Origin: a virus
Virus record (IMG/VR): IMGVR_UViG_3300028573_000047
Coordinates: 1-27,283 of that record
Length of the DNA: 27,283 nt
Reading direction: 5' to 3' (one strand)
Positions 14,414 to 22,591 of the stretch are shown here, in pieces; position 1 is the stretch's first letter; the number at the start of each line of letters is the position of its first letter. Position numbers and translations under genes: made by a program. Under the pieces are notes generated by a model. It worked only from the letters and a program-made list of their open reading frames with translations. It did not search any database and had not been told where the DNA came from.

Positions 14414-15621
14414 CAGTCTTCCTCGGCACTATTGGAGGTGCCCGGCATCGGGCCGGGAGGGGCAATTGCGCTCGGTGCCGCGGTGGGCTGGTCGGCGCCA
14501 GCCGCACCGTCGGTCTTGCGGATATAAATCTTGCCGTCGGCCGGGTTCTTGTAGGCTTGGCCGGGCTTCACATAGGTCTCGAAGTCCTGCTTGTTCATGA
14601 TGACGTGGGGATTTTGCGGCGTGCCGGGCGGGTTCTGGATATTCGCCTGGATCTTCGCGGGGTCGAGGCCGACGCCCGAGAGATACATGCCCTGCTTTTG
14701 CTGGATCAGCGCGTTGTGGGCCGCGGTCGCCTTGGCGATGTCGGCTGGCTCGCCAGTCTTCGAGGCCTGTTCGAGCAACTTCTGGCTGGCGCGGATTTCC
14801 GGATCCTTGGCCAGCGCGTTTTGCGCGTCGATGAATTTCTGGCTGTCCGGCTTATTCCATGCCGAGCCCTTCTTGGCGTTCGGCGTGGTGGAGTCCTTGT
14901 CGTTTTCCAGCTTGCCTTTCAGATACTCGGCGTAGTTCTTGTTGTAGGCCGACTTGTCGCCTTGCGCCTGCGCGTTCACCGCGAGCTGGAGCGACTTCAA
15001 ACGCTGGTCATAGCCGGTGTCGGCCGATTTCTGGCCGCCTTCGAGACCTTCTCCGACGCCAGAGGCGAGCGCCTGGAATGGCGATTTGCCAGAACTATTT
15101 CCTGCGGCCTTGAAGCCGGCCGCGATCGATCCCTTGACCGACCGCTCGCGATTGGCGTCGAGCCCGAGCGCGCGGCCGAGAAAGCCGGTCGCCGGATTCA
15201 GCGCGCCATTCGGGCCGGGTGTGCCGCCGCCGGCATCGGCTGGCGCGGAAGGGGTGATCGAAGTTGGGGGGCCGGGTGGCATCCCGGCCCCGCTGGTCGG
15301 AGCCGCATTGGGTGGGATGGCGGTCGGGCCAGCATCCGCGCCTGGGGGGCGCGGAGCGGGAAGAGGAACAGGAGGCGCGGCGGGACCGGCGCCCTGCATG
15401 CCGCCACCGATATCGGTGGTTGACGGGTCGATCGCGGGCGTCGGCGCTACCGGTGGAGCTGGCGTAGCCGGCTGCATTGGTGAGGGCATTTCGGCGGCCG
15501 AAAGCGGCGATGATCCCGGCGATTGATAGTTGTTCGTCGCGTCGACCATCGGTGCCGAAGCGCCGCCGCTCCCGCCTAGCGCTGATCCCAACCCATCCGA
15601 TAGCCAATCGAAAAGCCCCAT
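14413..15621 (-). CDS. Low-complexity virion-associated protein, probable ejection protein
   Basis: The 402-residue protein opens with MGLFDWLSDGLGSALGG, a short amphipathic membrane-active-looking segment. A long Pro/Ala/Gly-rich stretch follows to about residue 140. The C-terminal half is helical and soluble (QRLKSLQLAVNAQAQGDKSA, then a Lys/Asn/Gln-rich region) and ends with an acidic tail. Its stop overlaps the giant gene's start (TGATG), implying translational coupling. Its place between candidate structural genes and the giant protein suggests an internal virion protein delivered with the DNA; this is inference, and no named family is recognised. Confidence 0.65.
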   Translation of the reverse strand: MGLFDWLSDGLGSALGGSGGASAPMVDATNNYQSPGSSPLSAAEMPSPMQPATPAPPVAPTPAIDPSTTDIGGGMQGAGPAAPPVPLPAPRPPGADAGPTAIPPNAAPTSGAGMPPGPPTSITPSAPADAGGGTPGPNGALNPATGFLGRALGLDANRERSVKGSIAAGFKAAGNSSGKSPFQALASGVGEGLEGGQKSADTGYDQRLKSLQLAVNAQAQGDKSAYNKNYAEYLKGKLENDKDSTTPNAKKGSAWNKPDSQKFIDAQNALAKDPEIRASQKLLEQASKTGEPADIAKATAAHNALIQQKQGMYLSGVGLDPAKIQANIQNPPGTPQNPHVIMNKQDFETYVKPGQAYKNPADGKIYIRKTDGAAGADQPTAAPSAIAPPGPMPGTSNSAEED

Positions 15622-15633
15622 AATGTCGATTCC

Positions 15634-16527
15634 TTAGATGAAGGCCGAGAGAAGCGCGCCGCCCATGGCCAAACCGGAATTGTCCGGCTTGGATTCCGTC
15701 GTGGTGTTCGAGGCCGGCATCGCCTGCGCGCCGGCGGCGGTGGTCTGGTTCATCAGGCTTGCCGTCTGGAACGGATACTGCTGCGCCATCAGCCATTGAT
15801 TGTACTGCGCGGTGAGCCCGGCCTGCTGCTGCGCGGTGTCCTGCTGATTCAGAGTATTGGCGGTGGTCTGTGTGCCGAGCTGTTGGGTCTGAAGGCCTTC
15901 GAGCGCATTCGCGCCGCCAAGCGCGCGATTGAGCGCCGTTTCCGTGTAGCCCGCATTCGCGTTTTGAGCCGCCAGATTGTTCGAAGAGTCCTGCGCGCCA
16001 GCGCCGATAGCCGTGTTGAAAGCCGCATTGTAGGCGTTCCCGATCAGGCCCTCGCGCGCGACATTGGCGTTTTGAGAGTTATTGGCCTGTTCGATCCCGG
16101 TGCGCGCGTCGCCGAACGCGCCCGAGCCGGTCGCTTGCGCGTTGGTCGCCTGCGCCGTCTTGGCGTTGTTGACGTCCATCTGCTGCAATTGCGGGGCGAG
16201 CGCCTGCATGACGTACTGGTTCATGTAGGGCGACATATTCGACGCGATCGATTGCGCCTGCACGTTCTGCGCCGGTGCCGAGGCATAGCCGCCGATCAAG
16301 CTGGAGGCCTGTTGTCCCGTGCCATTATTGGCGATCTGGTTGGCAGTATCGATCGTGCCTTGCTGGCCGGGCGAGAGATTGGCGACCTGCTGGCCCTGAT
16401 AGGGCGTGAAGCCCTGATTTTGCAGATTTTGCACAAAGCCAAGGTTCGACGTCGCAGCACCAGCGACGGCCGGATTGGCGGTCGACGTGCTGGTTTTCTG
16501 ATCCGCCGTCTGCATTCCGAAGCACAT
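15634..16527 (-). CDS. Gln/Asn/Ala-rich structural or ejection protein
   Basis: This 297-residue protein begins MCFGMQTADQK, with GGGG about 6 nt upstream. It is dominated by Gln, Asn, Ala and Thr, with few charged residues, and probably forms long helices (GFVQNLQNQGFTPYQGQQVA; YNQWLMAQQYPFQTASLMNQ). It ends in a short hydrophobic stretch (GLAMGGALLSAFI). This type of protein is common next to nozzle and tail genes of short-tailed phages and is often an internal or ejection protein. The stop is 13 nt before the next start. Confidence 0.6.
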   Translation of the reverse strand: MCFGMQTADQKTSTSTANPAVAGAATSNLGFVQNLQNQGFTPYQGQQVANLSPGQQGTIDTANQIANNGTGQQASSLIGGYASAPAQNVQAQSIASNMSPYMNQYVMQALAPQLQQMDVNNAKTAQATNAQATGSGAFGDARTGIEQANNSQNANVAREGLIGNAYNAAFNTAIGAGAQDSSNNLAAQNANAGYTETALNRALGGANALEGLQTQQLGTQTTANTLNQQDTAQQQAGLTAQYNQWLMAQQYPFQTASLMNQTTAAGAQAMPASNTTTESKPDNSGLAMGGALLSAFI

Positions 16528-16528
16528 A

Positions 16529-17071
16529 TTAGCCCCCTGCCGCCATCTTGATTTCTGGCGTGTAAACCGTCGGCATCATGCGCAACGCACCGTTTTTCTC
16601 GCCCCGGATCTTGCCCTGGTGGATGAACTCAAGATCGGCGAGGTCGGCGATCGCGCGCGCTTCGTCCATCAGCCGTTTCGCCGTCGGCGTGTGCATGAAG
16701 GCCGGCAACACGAAATGCCACCTATCGGTCAGGAACGCCGCATCGCCGTACCACCACACGGGACGGATCAGCCCCATCGTGCCGACCATCATGTCGCCGT
16801 GCATGACCATGATCGCCGCCTCTTCCTTGGCGACGCGAATGATCTCCATCAGGCTCTTGGTGACGTTGACCGGGCAGCGCATCGCGGGCGCCGCGACGAT
16901 CAAGAGAAAGCGATGGATCGCGCAGATTTCCTCATCGGTCGTGGCGTAGCGGATTTCCGGTGTCGGTTGCTCGACGAGTTTAAGTGGTGCGGTGCTGGCC
17001 GCCTCTTTTGCAATCGGCGATGATGGTGGCGAGGACGGCCGCGATGTTCGCGAGCGACGGCGACGTGACAT
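16529..17071 (-). CDS. GNAT-like acetyltransferase of phage type
   Basis: The start is ATG 17071, supported by GAGGGA about 5 nt upstream and by the absence of any later in-frame ATG, GTG or TTG near the domain. It therefore overlaps the preceding gene by 92 nt in another frame, and the first about 30 residues are Arg/Ser/Pro rich. From about residue 40 the protein resembles phage GNAT proteins: an EICAIHRFLL helix, a central AAIMVMHGDMMVGTMGLIRP strand pair, then WWYGDAAFLTDRWHFV and a helix. The canonical acetyl-CoA loop (Q/R-x-x-G-x-G/A) is not clear, so catalysis is uncertain. A role in the virion or in host takeover is open. Confidence 0.55.
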   Translation of the reverse strand: MSRRRRSRTSRPSSPPSSPIAKEAASTAPLKLVEQPTPEIRYATTDEEICAIHRFLLIVAAPAMRCPVNVTKSLMEIIRVAKEEAAIMVMHGDMMVGTMGLIRPVWWYGDAAFLTDRWHFVLPAFMHTPTAKRLMDEARAIADLADLEFIHQGKIRGEKNGALRMMPTVYTPEIKMAAGG

Positions 17072-17228
17072 TCAGATCCCTCGTTTCAGTGAAAGAGCCC
17101 ATGATGCTGTAGGGCGCAAAGATATCGGTGGTGTCTACCTCGGCAGAGGCCTTGATGATGGCTTGCAGGATGGAGCGAGCGGCATCGTCCTTGACCATGC
17201 CGAGACTGGAGACGTTGACGCGCCTCAT
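16980..17228 (-). CDS. Small unknown protein between nozzle and GNAT-like genes
   Basis: The start at ATG 17228 is chosen because it overlaps the nozzle gene's stop as ATGA. A start at 17255 would add nine residues inside the nozzle gene. The 82-residue product is mixed alpha/beta (MVKDDAARSILQAIIKASAE) and ends in a basic tail. Its last 92 nt are shared with the GNAT-like gene. No family is recognised; a conserved structural accessory role is possible given the coupling. Confidence 0.6.
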   Translation of the reverse strand: MRRVNVSSLGMVKDDAARSILQAIIKASAEVDTTDIFAPYSIMGSFTETRDLNVTSPSLANIAAVLATIIADCKRGGQHRTT

Positions 17229-19027
17229 GTTCGGTTCCCGCTTTCCTGTACCCATGCGATCGGCTTGCCGAGCCGCATGTAACTGCCGAGCGATGAGGCT
17301 GAGAGCACCATCCCGAGGTAGCGGCCCGAGACATGCATATCGATGGTGCCGGAATCCTGCGCCGTAATGATCTCGGTCTCGCTATCTTCCAATACGGTGT
17401 CGTTGAGCCGATCCTTAGTGTTGATCGTGATCGTGATATCGCCTACCTGCTGGAAGAAGTCCGGAACGATGAATTGCAGATCCATGTGACGGCCGCCGTC
17501 CTGCATCGCGTAGGATGCAAGCTCGATGCTCCACGGCAGGATTTGACCGTTGTCGTCGTAACCAACTTCATGCTCATAGAGATAACCGTCGGCCGCTCCC
17601 ATGTAGGGGTGCGTCGCACCTTGGGTGAAGTGCGTTCCGGACGTGCGACCGTAATCGAGCGGCGCCCAGCAGCCTTGCGCGATCGAGTAGATCACGCCGA
17701 GCGTCGGGTTCACCTCGCCAGAGATCGAATAAAAGAACCAGATTTCATTGTGCTGCGGGCTGTAGATCGCCGTGCACTGATAGCCGAGGTTGATGTCGAC
17801 GGCATCGAAGACATATTTGCGGATGTCTTCGACGTTGGTCATCGGCTGGACCGAGCCGTTATACATCCAGAACGTATCCTGCCCCATCCAGTAGGCGATG
17901 CCGCCTGCGGTGATGGCAGCACCCGGCGCGATCAGGCCGCAATCCTTGGCGATCATCGACGAGTTGTAGACATAGGTTGAGCCGGTGTACTGGAACAGAA
18001 ACACCGCCGCGTCCGACCACACCAGCGAAACGAAGTCCGAGAGCACACGACCGGCGACAAGCTTGGTGCCTTCGGTGAGGGTCCGGATATTGGCGGTGTT
18101 GGTCGCCGTCGGCGTCCAGTCGGTCAATGTGCCCTGCGTCGGCCAAGCCACCTGCATGCCGGTCAAGAGCGCGAAGATAAAGCGCTCGTTCGTCACGAAC
18201 ACGAAACGGACATTGGCGGGCAGGCCCGCATCAGTCGAGATGACCGTAGCCCGGCCCCATGGCTGCGAGGCCGTCGGATCAAATTGATAGATCGTGCCGC
18301 CGTTATAGGAGGCGATCAGCAGTTGACCGAAGTGGTCAAGCGACCAGACGCGCGGCTCGATGAAAAGAGAGGAAGAAGCGGTCGAAGGATCGCGCGGCGT
18401 GCCCCAGGTGCCGAGGCCCCATCCGCCCGCGCCCCAGCCGAGGCCGTAGATGCCAAGCTCAGTCCCGACCGAAACCTCATAGGAATAGGCAACCGATGCC
18501 CCACCTCCGGTAGCGTCTGATGTCGCGGCAGAAGTGAAATCGAAGGTGTAGTGTCCGGAATCGACGACGCCCGTCGCCAGAAACGTCCCGTTCGGGGTGA
18601 TGCCGCCGACCGCCGTGGCGCCCGAGAAAATCACGGTATCGCCGATATTCACGCCATGGGTGGCTTGCGCAACCGTGACCGACTTGGATCCGTTGACCGT
18701 CGTAAACGGATCGGTCCCAAGCGTGCCCGTGGCGCGAAAGGGAGTGATGTCGTTCTGCGCGAATATCGTGTCGTAGACGTAGAGCTTACGGTAGGTTCCG
18801 ACCGCGATGTAGTTGTTCTGGAAATTGTCGCGCCATGCGTGCGCGGCGCGCGGCGCTCCAGAAGTTGGTGTCGTCACCGCCCGCGTATTTCCGCCGATCT
18901 TCTGCGGCTTGCCGTTGACGAAGCGGATATTGCGTGAGGCGATCCAGCGGCCTTCCAGCACCCGTTCGGATTCGGTGAGCACGACGCCCGGCGGCGGCGT
19001 GATCGGAAGCGGCGTCAGGTTCGACAT
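17225..19027 (-). CDS. Nozzle / packaged-DNA stabilisation protein (P22 gp10-like)
   Basis: The 600-residue protein is beta rich with repeated propeller-like blades (VWSLDHFGQLLIASYNGGTI; FVFVTNERFIFALLTGMQVA; WSDAAVFLFQYTGSTYVYNS), as in P22 gp10 and podovirus nozzle proteins, which close the head-tail channel. Residues about 99-180 form an extra beta domain (GTDPFTT, GATAVGG, TGGGASV), also present at the same relative place in the adaptor-like protein. A Gly/Trp-rich stretch (LGWGAGGWGLGTWGT) follows. A stop codon lies in frame one codon before ATG 19027, which fixes the start; the ribosome binding site is weak (GGGGCGG). Confidence 0.75.
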   Translation of the reverse strand: MSNLTPLPITPPPGVVLTESERVLEGRWIASRNIRFVNGKPQKIGGNTRAVTTPTSGAPRAAHAWRDNFQNNYIAVGTYRKLYVYDTIFAQNDITPFRATGTLGTDPFTTVNGSKSVTVAQATHGVNIGDTVIFSGATAVGGITPNGTFLATGVVDSGHYTFDFTSAATSDATGGGASVAYSYEVSVGTELGIYGLGWGAGGWGLGTWGTPRDPSTASSSLFIEPRVWSLDHFGQLLIASYNGGTIYQFDPTASQPWGRATVISTDAGLPANVRFVFVTNERFIFALLTGMQVAWPTQGTLTDWTPTATNTANIRTLTEGTKLVAGRVLSDFVSLVWSDAAVFLFQYTGSTYVYNSSMIAKDCGLIAPGAAITAGGIAYWMGQDTFWMYNGSVQPMTNVEDIRKYVFDAVDINLGYQCTAIYSPQHNEIWFFYSISGEVNPTLGVIYSIAQGCWAPLDYGRTSGTHFTQGATHPYMGAADGYLYEHEVGYDDNGQILPWSIELASYAMQDGGRHMDLQFIVPDFFQQVGDITITINTKDRLNDTVLEDSETEIITAQDSGTIDMHVSGRYLGMVLSASSLGSYMRLGKPIAWVQESGNRT

Positions 19028-19039
19028 GGATTAACCGCC

Positions 19040-19107
19040 CCGCCGCGCGCGACACCTCCAGAGCATAACGCGCGGCGGAACGTCCCTCGCTGACAGGCCA
19101 TCAGCGA
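19040..19107 (-). other. Two hairpins in the largest gap of the late unit
   Basis: The 85-bp gap between the collar-fibre and nozzle genes holds two perfect inverted repeats. CCGCCGCGCG (19040-19049) pairs with CGCGCGGCGG (19069-19078) around a 19-nt loop, and TCGCTGA (19087-19093) pairs with TCAGCGA (19101-19107) around a 7-nt loop. On the transcribed strand the larger loop carries GGAGGTG. Neither hairpin is followed by a T-run. They may stabilise or process the mRNA, attenuate transcription, or set relative expression of fibre and nozzle. Confidence 0.45.
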
Positions 19108-19112
19108 AGCTC

Positions 19113-20090
19113 TCAATACCGAATGCACAGAAGGCCGACCAAGGATTCCGGCCGGGTTTCTGAACCGCCTGTCGATCCTATCGTCTGCGCTGCGGCGGTT
19201 CCGCTGACGTTGTGAGTATGAGCGCCAGCAGCGTTGATGGTGATGCCAATTGTACCATTCGACGTCGGGTGACCGATGCCATCGCCCTGAATAAAGTTAG
19301 GTCCCCCAGTCCCAGGAGGACCGTTGACGCCAGCATTAGCGCCGATGCCCGGCGTGTTTGCGTGAATATGGCCGGGGTCCGCATAGGTATGAGAATGCAA
19401 GCCCTGACTGTCGGTCGTTCCGGTGACGGCAGAGGTCGAGGCGGTGTGTGTATGAGCACCCAACTGGTTGACCTGATAGGTGCCGACCGCAAAGCTACCA
19501 CTCTTGGAGCGCAGGAAGCGTCCGGTATCCTCCGCACTAGGGAGCGTGAACGTCGTAAAGCCATCGCCCGGTCCCCACGTCGTTCCAATGGCGGCATAGA
19601 GATCGATCGCGCTCGTGCGCAAGGCGGTCGCACCATTGCACTCGAACGAGCCTGCGGGAGCCGTGGTGCCAGCATGATAGAAGAACTCGCCGACCCGTTC
19701 CGCGTCCTCGCGAAGTATGGTATTCGTTCCCGTGCAGATGATCTTCTTGGTAGCACCTTGCGGGACGTTGACGCCCGCACCGCTGCCCGCCTTGACGATC
19801 ACATAGAAGTTGCCACTCGTCTGGTTCGAGATCGCCCACGTCTTCGTAGTGCCTGGAACGACGATAGTCTGATCCGCCGTCAAGGTTCCGGACAGGATGA
19901 TGACGGCAGACCGTGCCTCCGTCGACGTCAGAGAATGCGATCCGCCCGTGACCGAAAGCGAGGTGATGCCGGCGATGGCGTTTTCCAGCGGCGTAAACAC
20001 CTGGGTATTGCAGTTGGCGCCCCATGCGTTGTCATCGCCGCCCGTGCCCATCAAGAGCAGGCCGAGCAGCGGAGAAGAGGTATCTACCAT
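19113..20090 (-). CDS. Tail fibre protein with collar domain and HxH motifs
   Basis: The 325-residue protein contains a phage tail collar domain at about 133-195 (APAGSFECNGATALRTSAID, then DGFTTFTLPS and GRFLRS) and a typical end (ETRPESLVGLLCIRY). Four His-x-His motifs follow the collar domain (near residues 210, 233, 241 and 292), in GAHTH, LHSH, GHIH and GAHTH. In long and short tail fibres such motifs bind metal ions along a trimer axis, so a metal-stabilised trimeric fibre tip is likely. The N-terminal part (GANCNTQVFTPLENAIAGIT) probably attaches to the virion. The start overlaps the preceding gene by seven bases. Confidence 0.82.
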   Translation of the reverse strand: MVDTSSPLLGLLLMGTGGDDNAWGANCNTQVFTPLENAIAGITSLSVTGGSHSLTSTEARSAVIILSGTLTADQTIVVPGTTKTWAISNQTSGNFYVIVKAGSGAGVNVPQGATKKIICTGTNTILREDAERVGEFFYHAGTTAPAGSFECNGATALRTSAIDLYAAIGTTWGPGDGFTTFTLPSAEDTGRFLRSKSGSFAVGTYQVNQLGAHTHTASTSAVTGTTDSQGLHSHTYADPGHIHANTPGIGANAGVNGPPGTGGPNFIQGDGIGHPTSNGTIGITINAAGAHTHNVSGTAAAQTIGSTGGSETRPESLVGLLCIRY

Positions 20091-20989
20091 GTGTAGCCGG
20101 TCCCCGGTGTGTCAGTGCCAAATTCCATGCCGCGATAGCCCATATCGTTTTCAGCGGCGATGGTGCCCACGAGATTGTTGAGCGCGCCGATCTGCTTCTG
20201 GTATTCGGTATCGTCCTTCATGAAGTTGGCCGCCGCCGCCATGCAGGCGATCCGCATCAGCATCGGATAGCGGTTGACGAGCCAATTCGATTGGTTCGAA
20301 GTCGAGAGCAGCGGCGGCGATTTGTAGTAGAGCTGCTTGAGCGTGGTTTGCGTGTCGAAGGCGGTATCGAACTTCACCGCCTCATCCCAGATCGTCCAGC
20401 GCGAAGGCGAAGAAGAGATCAGCACGTTGCCGGTGTAGGTGACGGATGCCCCGCCGCCGGTCGCGGTCGACGTCGCCAGTGTTCCTGTATCGATGGTGAA
20501 ATTGTCAGCGTCGACAATGGCGACAACTGGGAACGCGTTATTGAGTGCGAGGCCGCCGACGGCATTGGCGCCGGACGCGAAGAAGGTCGAGCCCTGGGTA
20601 AAATCGTGCCCGGTCTGCTGGACATTCACCACCGACGAGTTGACCGCAGTGGTGAACGGATCTGTTCCGAGGCTACCGCTTTCCTCGTCATAGGCGCGCG
20701 AGCCGACAATATCGGTCTCGATCTTGTGCGGGTAATAGCTGGAGTTAGTGACGTCGTAGAGCCGACCGATCGGATCAAGAAAGCCTGTCGGCAGTGCGAT
20801 TTCGGACTGCCCGACGTTCATGCCGAACGTCCATTCGGTCCGCATCTCGCGCACGCGCAACAGGCTGTAGATCAGCGATTGCGCCTCGTCGACCGTTGTC
20901 GGGATGTCGAGTTTCGAATACCCGACCCAATTGGCAACGGACCCCGCCGAGCCTTTCGGCCCGACGAGGCTTGAGTAAGTCATCGCCAT
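20084..20989 (-). CDS. Head-tail adaptor-like protein with inserted beta domain
   Basis: The 301-residue protein has a helical N-terminus (TVDEAQSLIYSLLRVREMRT) followed by strands, and a helical C-terminus (WLVNRYPMLMRIACMAAAAN), consistent with SU10-type or P22 gp4-like adaptors joining portal and nozzle. Residues about 103-187 are an insertion (GTDPFTT, GANAVGG, TGGGASVTY) clearly related to the domain in the nozzle protein. The family assignment rests on general pattern and position, two genes before the nozzle gene. Confidence 0.65.
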   Translation of the reverse strand: MAMTYSSLVGPKGSAGSVANWVGYSKLDIPTTVDEAQSLIYSLLRVREMRTEWTFGMNVGQSEIALPTGFLDPIGRLYDVTNSSYYPHKIETDIVGSRAYDEESGSLGTDPFTTAVNSSVVNVQQTGHDFTQGSTFFASGANAVGGLALNNAFPVVAIVDADNFTIDTGTLATSTATGGGASVTYTGNVLISSSPSRWTIWDEAVKFDTAFDTQTTLKQLYYKSPPLLSTSNQSNWLVNRYPMLMRIACMAAAANFMKDDTEYQKQIGALNNLVGTIAAENDMGYRGMEFGTDTPGTGYTW

Positions 20990-20995
20990 TGGCTG

Positions 20996-21475
20996 TTAGA
21001 CCAGCTCTTTGACGAGTTTCTGGAAGGCGGGAGCAAGATCGGCAAGCGCGACAATCTTCTCGTCGACCAGAAATTCGATAGCGGCTTGCTTGTTCGGCAC
21101 GCGCCTGTTGAAGCGTTTGCCGATGGCATTGGAAACCTCCTGCCATGGCCACTCTCCTTCGCCGCGCGCCCAAGCGGTCAGATTGACGGGGCCGGCATCG
21201 TCGGCCCCGTCGCCGTTGTCGGAAGGTGCATCGGACTCTTTGCCCGGAGCTTCGGCCTTTGCTTTGGCCGCCTTCTTCAATTTCTGTTCGGCCAATTTGA
21301 CCAGTTCCGGATGCTCGGTCACGTCAGGGTGATCGGGCATCATGAAGCCGGCCGAGTCGAACGGAAGCCTGTCTTGATAGAAGTGAACTTCCCGATGGCG
21401 ATCATTGGGAGTCCGCTCGCCGTGGATCGTCGAAAAATCGCGACTACGATCCAAACGCACCTTCACATCTGCCAT
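20996..21475 (-). CDS. Unknown structural-region protein
   Basis: This 159-residue protein has a short N-terminal domain (HREVHFYQDRLPFDSAGFMM), a central Lys/Ala/Glu coiled segment and an acidic disordered stretch. A compact helical C-terminal domain follows (WPWQEVSNAIGKRFNRRVPN). Its stop is six bases before the adaptor-like start. Small proteins of this sort are common between capsid and adaptor genes, and a head-completion role is possible, but no family is recognised. Confidence 0.65.
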   Translation of the reverse strand: MADVKVRLDRSRDFSTIHGERTPNDRHREVHFYQDRLPFDSAGFMMPDHPDVTEHPELVKLAEQKLKKAAKAKAEAPGKESDAPSDNGDGADDAGPVNLTAWARGEGEWPWQEVSNAIGKRFNRRVPNKQAAIEFLVDEKIVALADLAPAFQKLVKELV

Positions 21476-21478
21476 GGG

Positions 21479-21754
21479 TCAGATCCCCGAGTTTTCGGGC
21501 TTGCCCTTGCTCCGCTGCACGGCGCTGGCGCCGGTCAAGGAGTGGGAAAGGTTGGTGACGCTGCCACCCATGGAATCGCCCGTGCAATTCGGCAGATCAA
21601 CACCGTGCACGTTGTCCTGGGGATAGGCGGACAAGATGCTGCCGCCGCCGCCAACTTCGGCGCCCTTGGCCTTCTTCTGACTTTCGGTCTGACCCGGCTT
21701 GCCACCCAGCTCATTAGTGGTGAAGACGGTATGCTCTTTCGAACCTGACGCCAT
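21479..21754 (-). CDS. Small unknown protein, Gly/Ser/Lys rich
   Basis: The 91-residue product is polar and mostly disordered (GGKPGQTESQKKAKGAEVGG), with a short hydrophobic patch. It is tightly spaced between its neighbours (3 nt to the next start, 1 nt from the previous stop). Its composition differs from shadow frames and spacing fits the operon, so I keep it. Function unknown. Confidence 0.6.
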   Translation of the reverse strand: MASGSKEHTVFTTNELGGKPGQTESQKKAKGAEVGGGGSILSAYPQDNVHGVDLPNCTGDSMGGSVTNLSHSLTGASAVQRSKGKPENSGI

Positions 21755-21755
21755 G

Positions 21756-21998
21756 TTATTGATCCTCGCTCAGTCGTGGACCCTCGTATTCGGGAGTGTT
21801 GGGTCCGGAGATGGGGCGCTCGCCGGTGAATCGGCTTGCGCGGGAAACCACGGTGTAGCCGTCGCGACCGGCATCCCCGGTCTCGTTGGACATTGCGTTC
21901 AACGGGATCGGATTGACGGGCGGGGCTTCAACGGGCTGGTTGCGGGGGGCTCGTCCAAAGGGCGAGTAGATCCCACCGTAGGGGAAGTAATCGGACAT
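21756..21998 (-). CDS. Small unknown Pro/Gly-rich protein
   Basis: The 80-residue product begins MSDYFPYGGIYSPFGRAPRN and is rich in Pro, Gly, Asn and Arg with no clear fold. It sits between the decoration-protein candidate and the previous small gene. Aromatic/Pro-rich short proteins near capsid genes can be virion components, but this is only context. Confidence 0.6.
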   Translation of the reverse strand: MSDYFPYGGIYSPFGRAPRNQPVEAPPVNPIPLNAMSNETGDAGRDGYTVVSRASRFTGERPISGPNTPEYEGPRLSEDQ

Positions 21999-22060
21999 TG
22001 AGGTGTCCTCAGTTGCCGATGGAAGGGCAGCGGCCGGAATTACCCGGCCGCCGATCGATC

Positions 22061-22564
22061 TCAGAACCAGTCGATGATGACGTCGATGTCGCCCGTACCA
22101 GCCGGTGTACCGCCTACGCCGGCGGTGCCGGTGATGTAGAACTTGGTGTCGGCCGGGATGTAGGCGAAGCCGTTGGCGTCGGCGGCAATCGCAACGGTGC
22201 CCGAACCGTCATTGCCTTCCAAGGCAATATGGTGCGAGAAATCGTTCAACTGCATCGCCTTCTGACCGGTGCGGCCCTGCGCGCTCTGGCACAGCGAGCG
22301 AGCGCGATATTCGCCCGCCGCATAGCCAGCCGTCGCCGTGGTGCCGAGCAGGAACCGAGCATTGCTCGAATCTCCTGCCGCGGAGCCGACGTCAACTTCC
22401 GGAACGCTGGTCGTGCCCACGGCGGTCGCGGACAGGTACACGCGGATGTCGCGCACCAGTCCCTTCTTGCCGGGAGGTCCCTGATATTGCTTCGAGGTGG
22501 TGGTGGCGCCGAACGCATTCGCGAAGATCGAATACGTTTCGCGGATCGGATCATTGTAGGGCAT
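22061..22564 (-). CDS. Capsid-associated protein, decoration candidate
   Basis: The 167-residue protein starts 27 nt after the capsid stop, with AGAGAG ahead of the ATG. It is beta rich and Gly/Thr/Ala rich (VRDIRVYLSATAVGTTSVPE; GFAYIPADTKFYITGTAGVG) and ends DIDVIIDWF. Position right after the major capsid gene and beta-rich content fit a head decoration or cement protein. No specific family is recognised. Confidence 0.65.
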   Translation of the reverse strand: MPYNDPIRETYSIFANAFGATTTSKQYQGPPGKKGLVRDIRVYLSATAVGTTSVPEVDVGSAAGDSSNARFLLGTTATAGYAAGEYRARSLCQSAQGRTGQKAMQLNDFSHHIALEGNDGSGTVAIAADANGFAYIPADTKFYITGTAGVGGTPAGTGDIDVIIDWF

Positions 22565-22591
22565 GTTGCTGTTCTCTCTTTCTGCGACCGA

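Noticed and set aside
15095-15796. Minus-strand frame overlapping two ejection-protein candidates
   Set aside because: Arg/Gly/Pro-rich shadow with no family resemblance.
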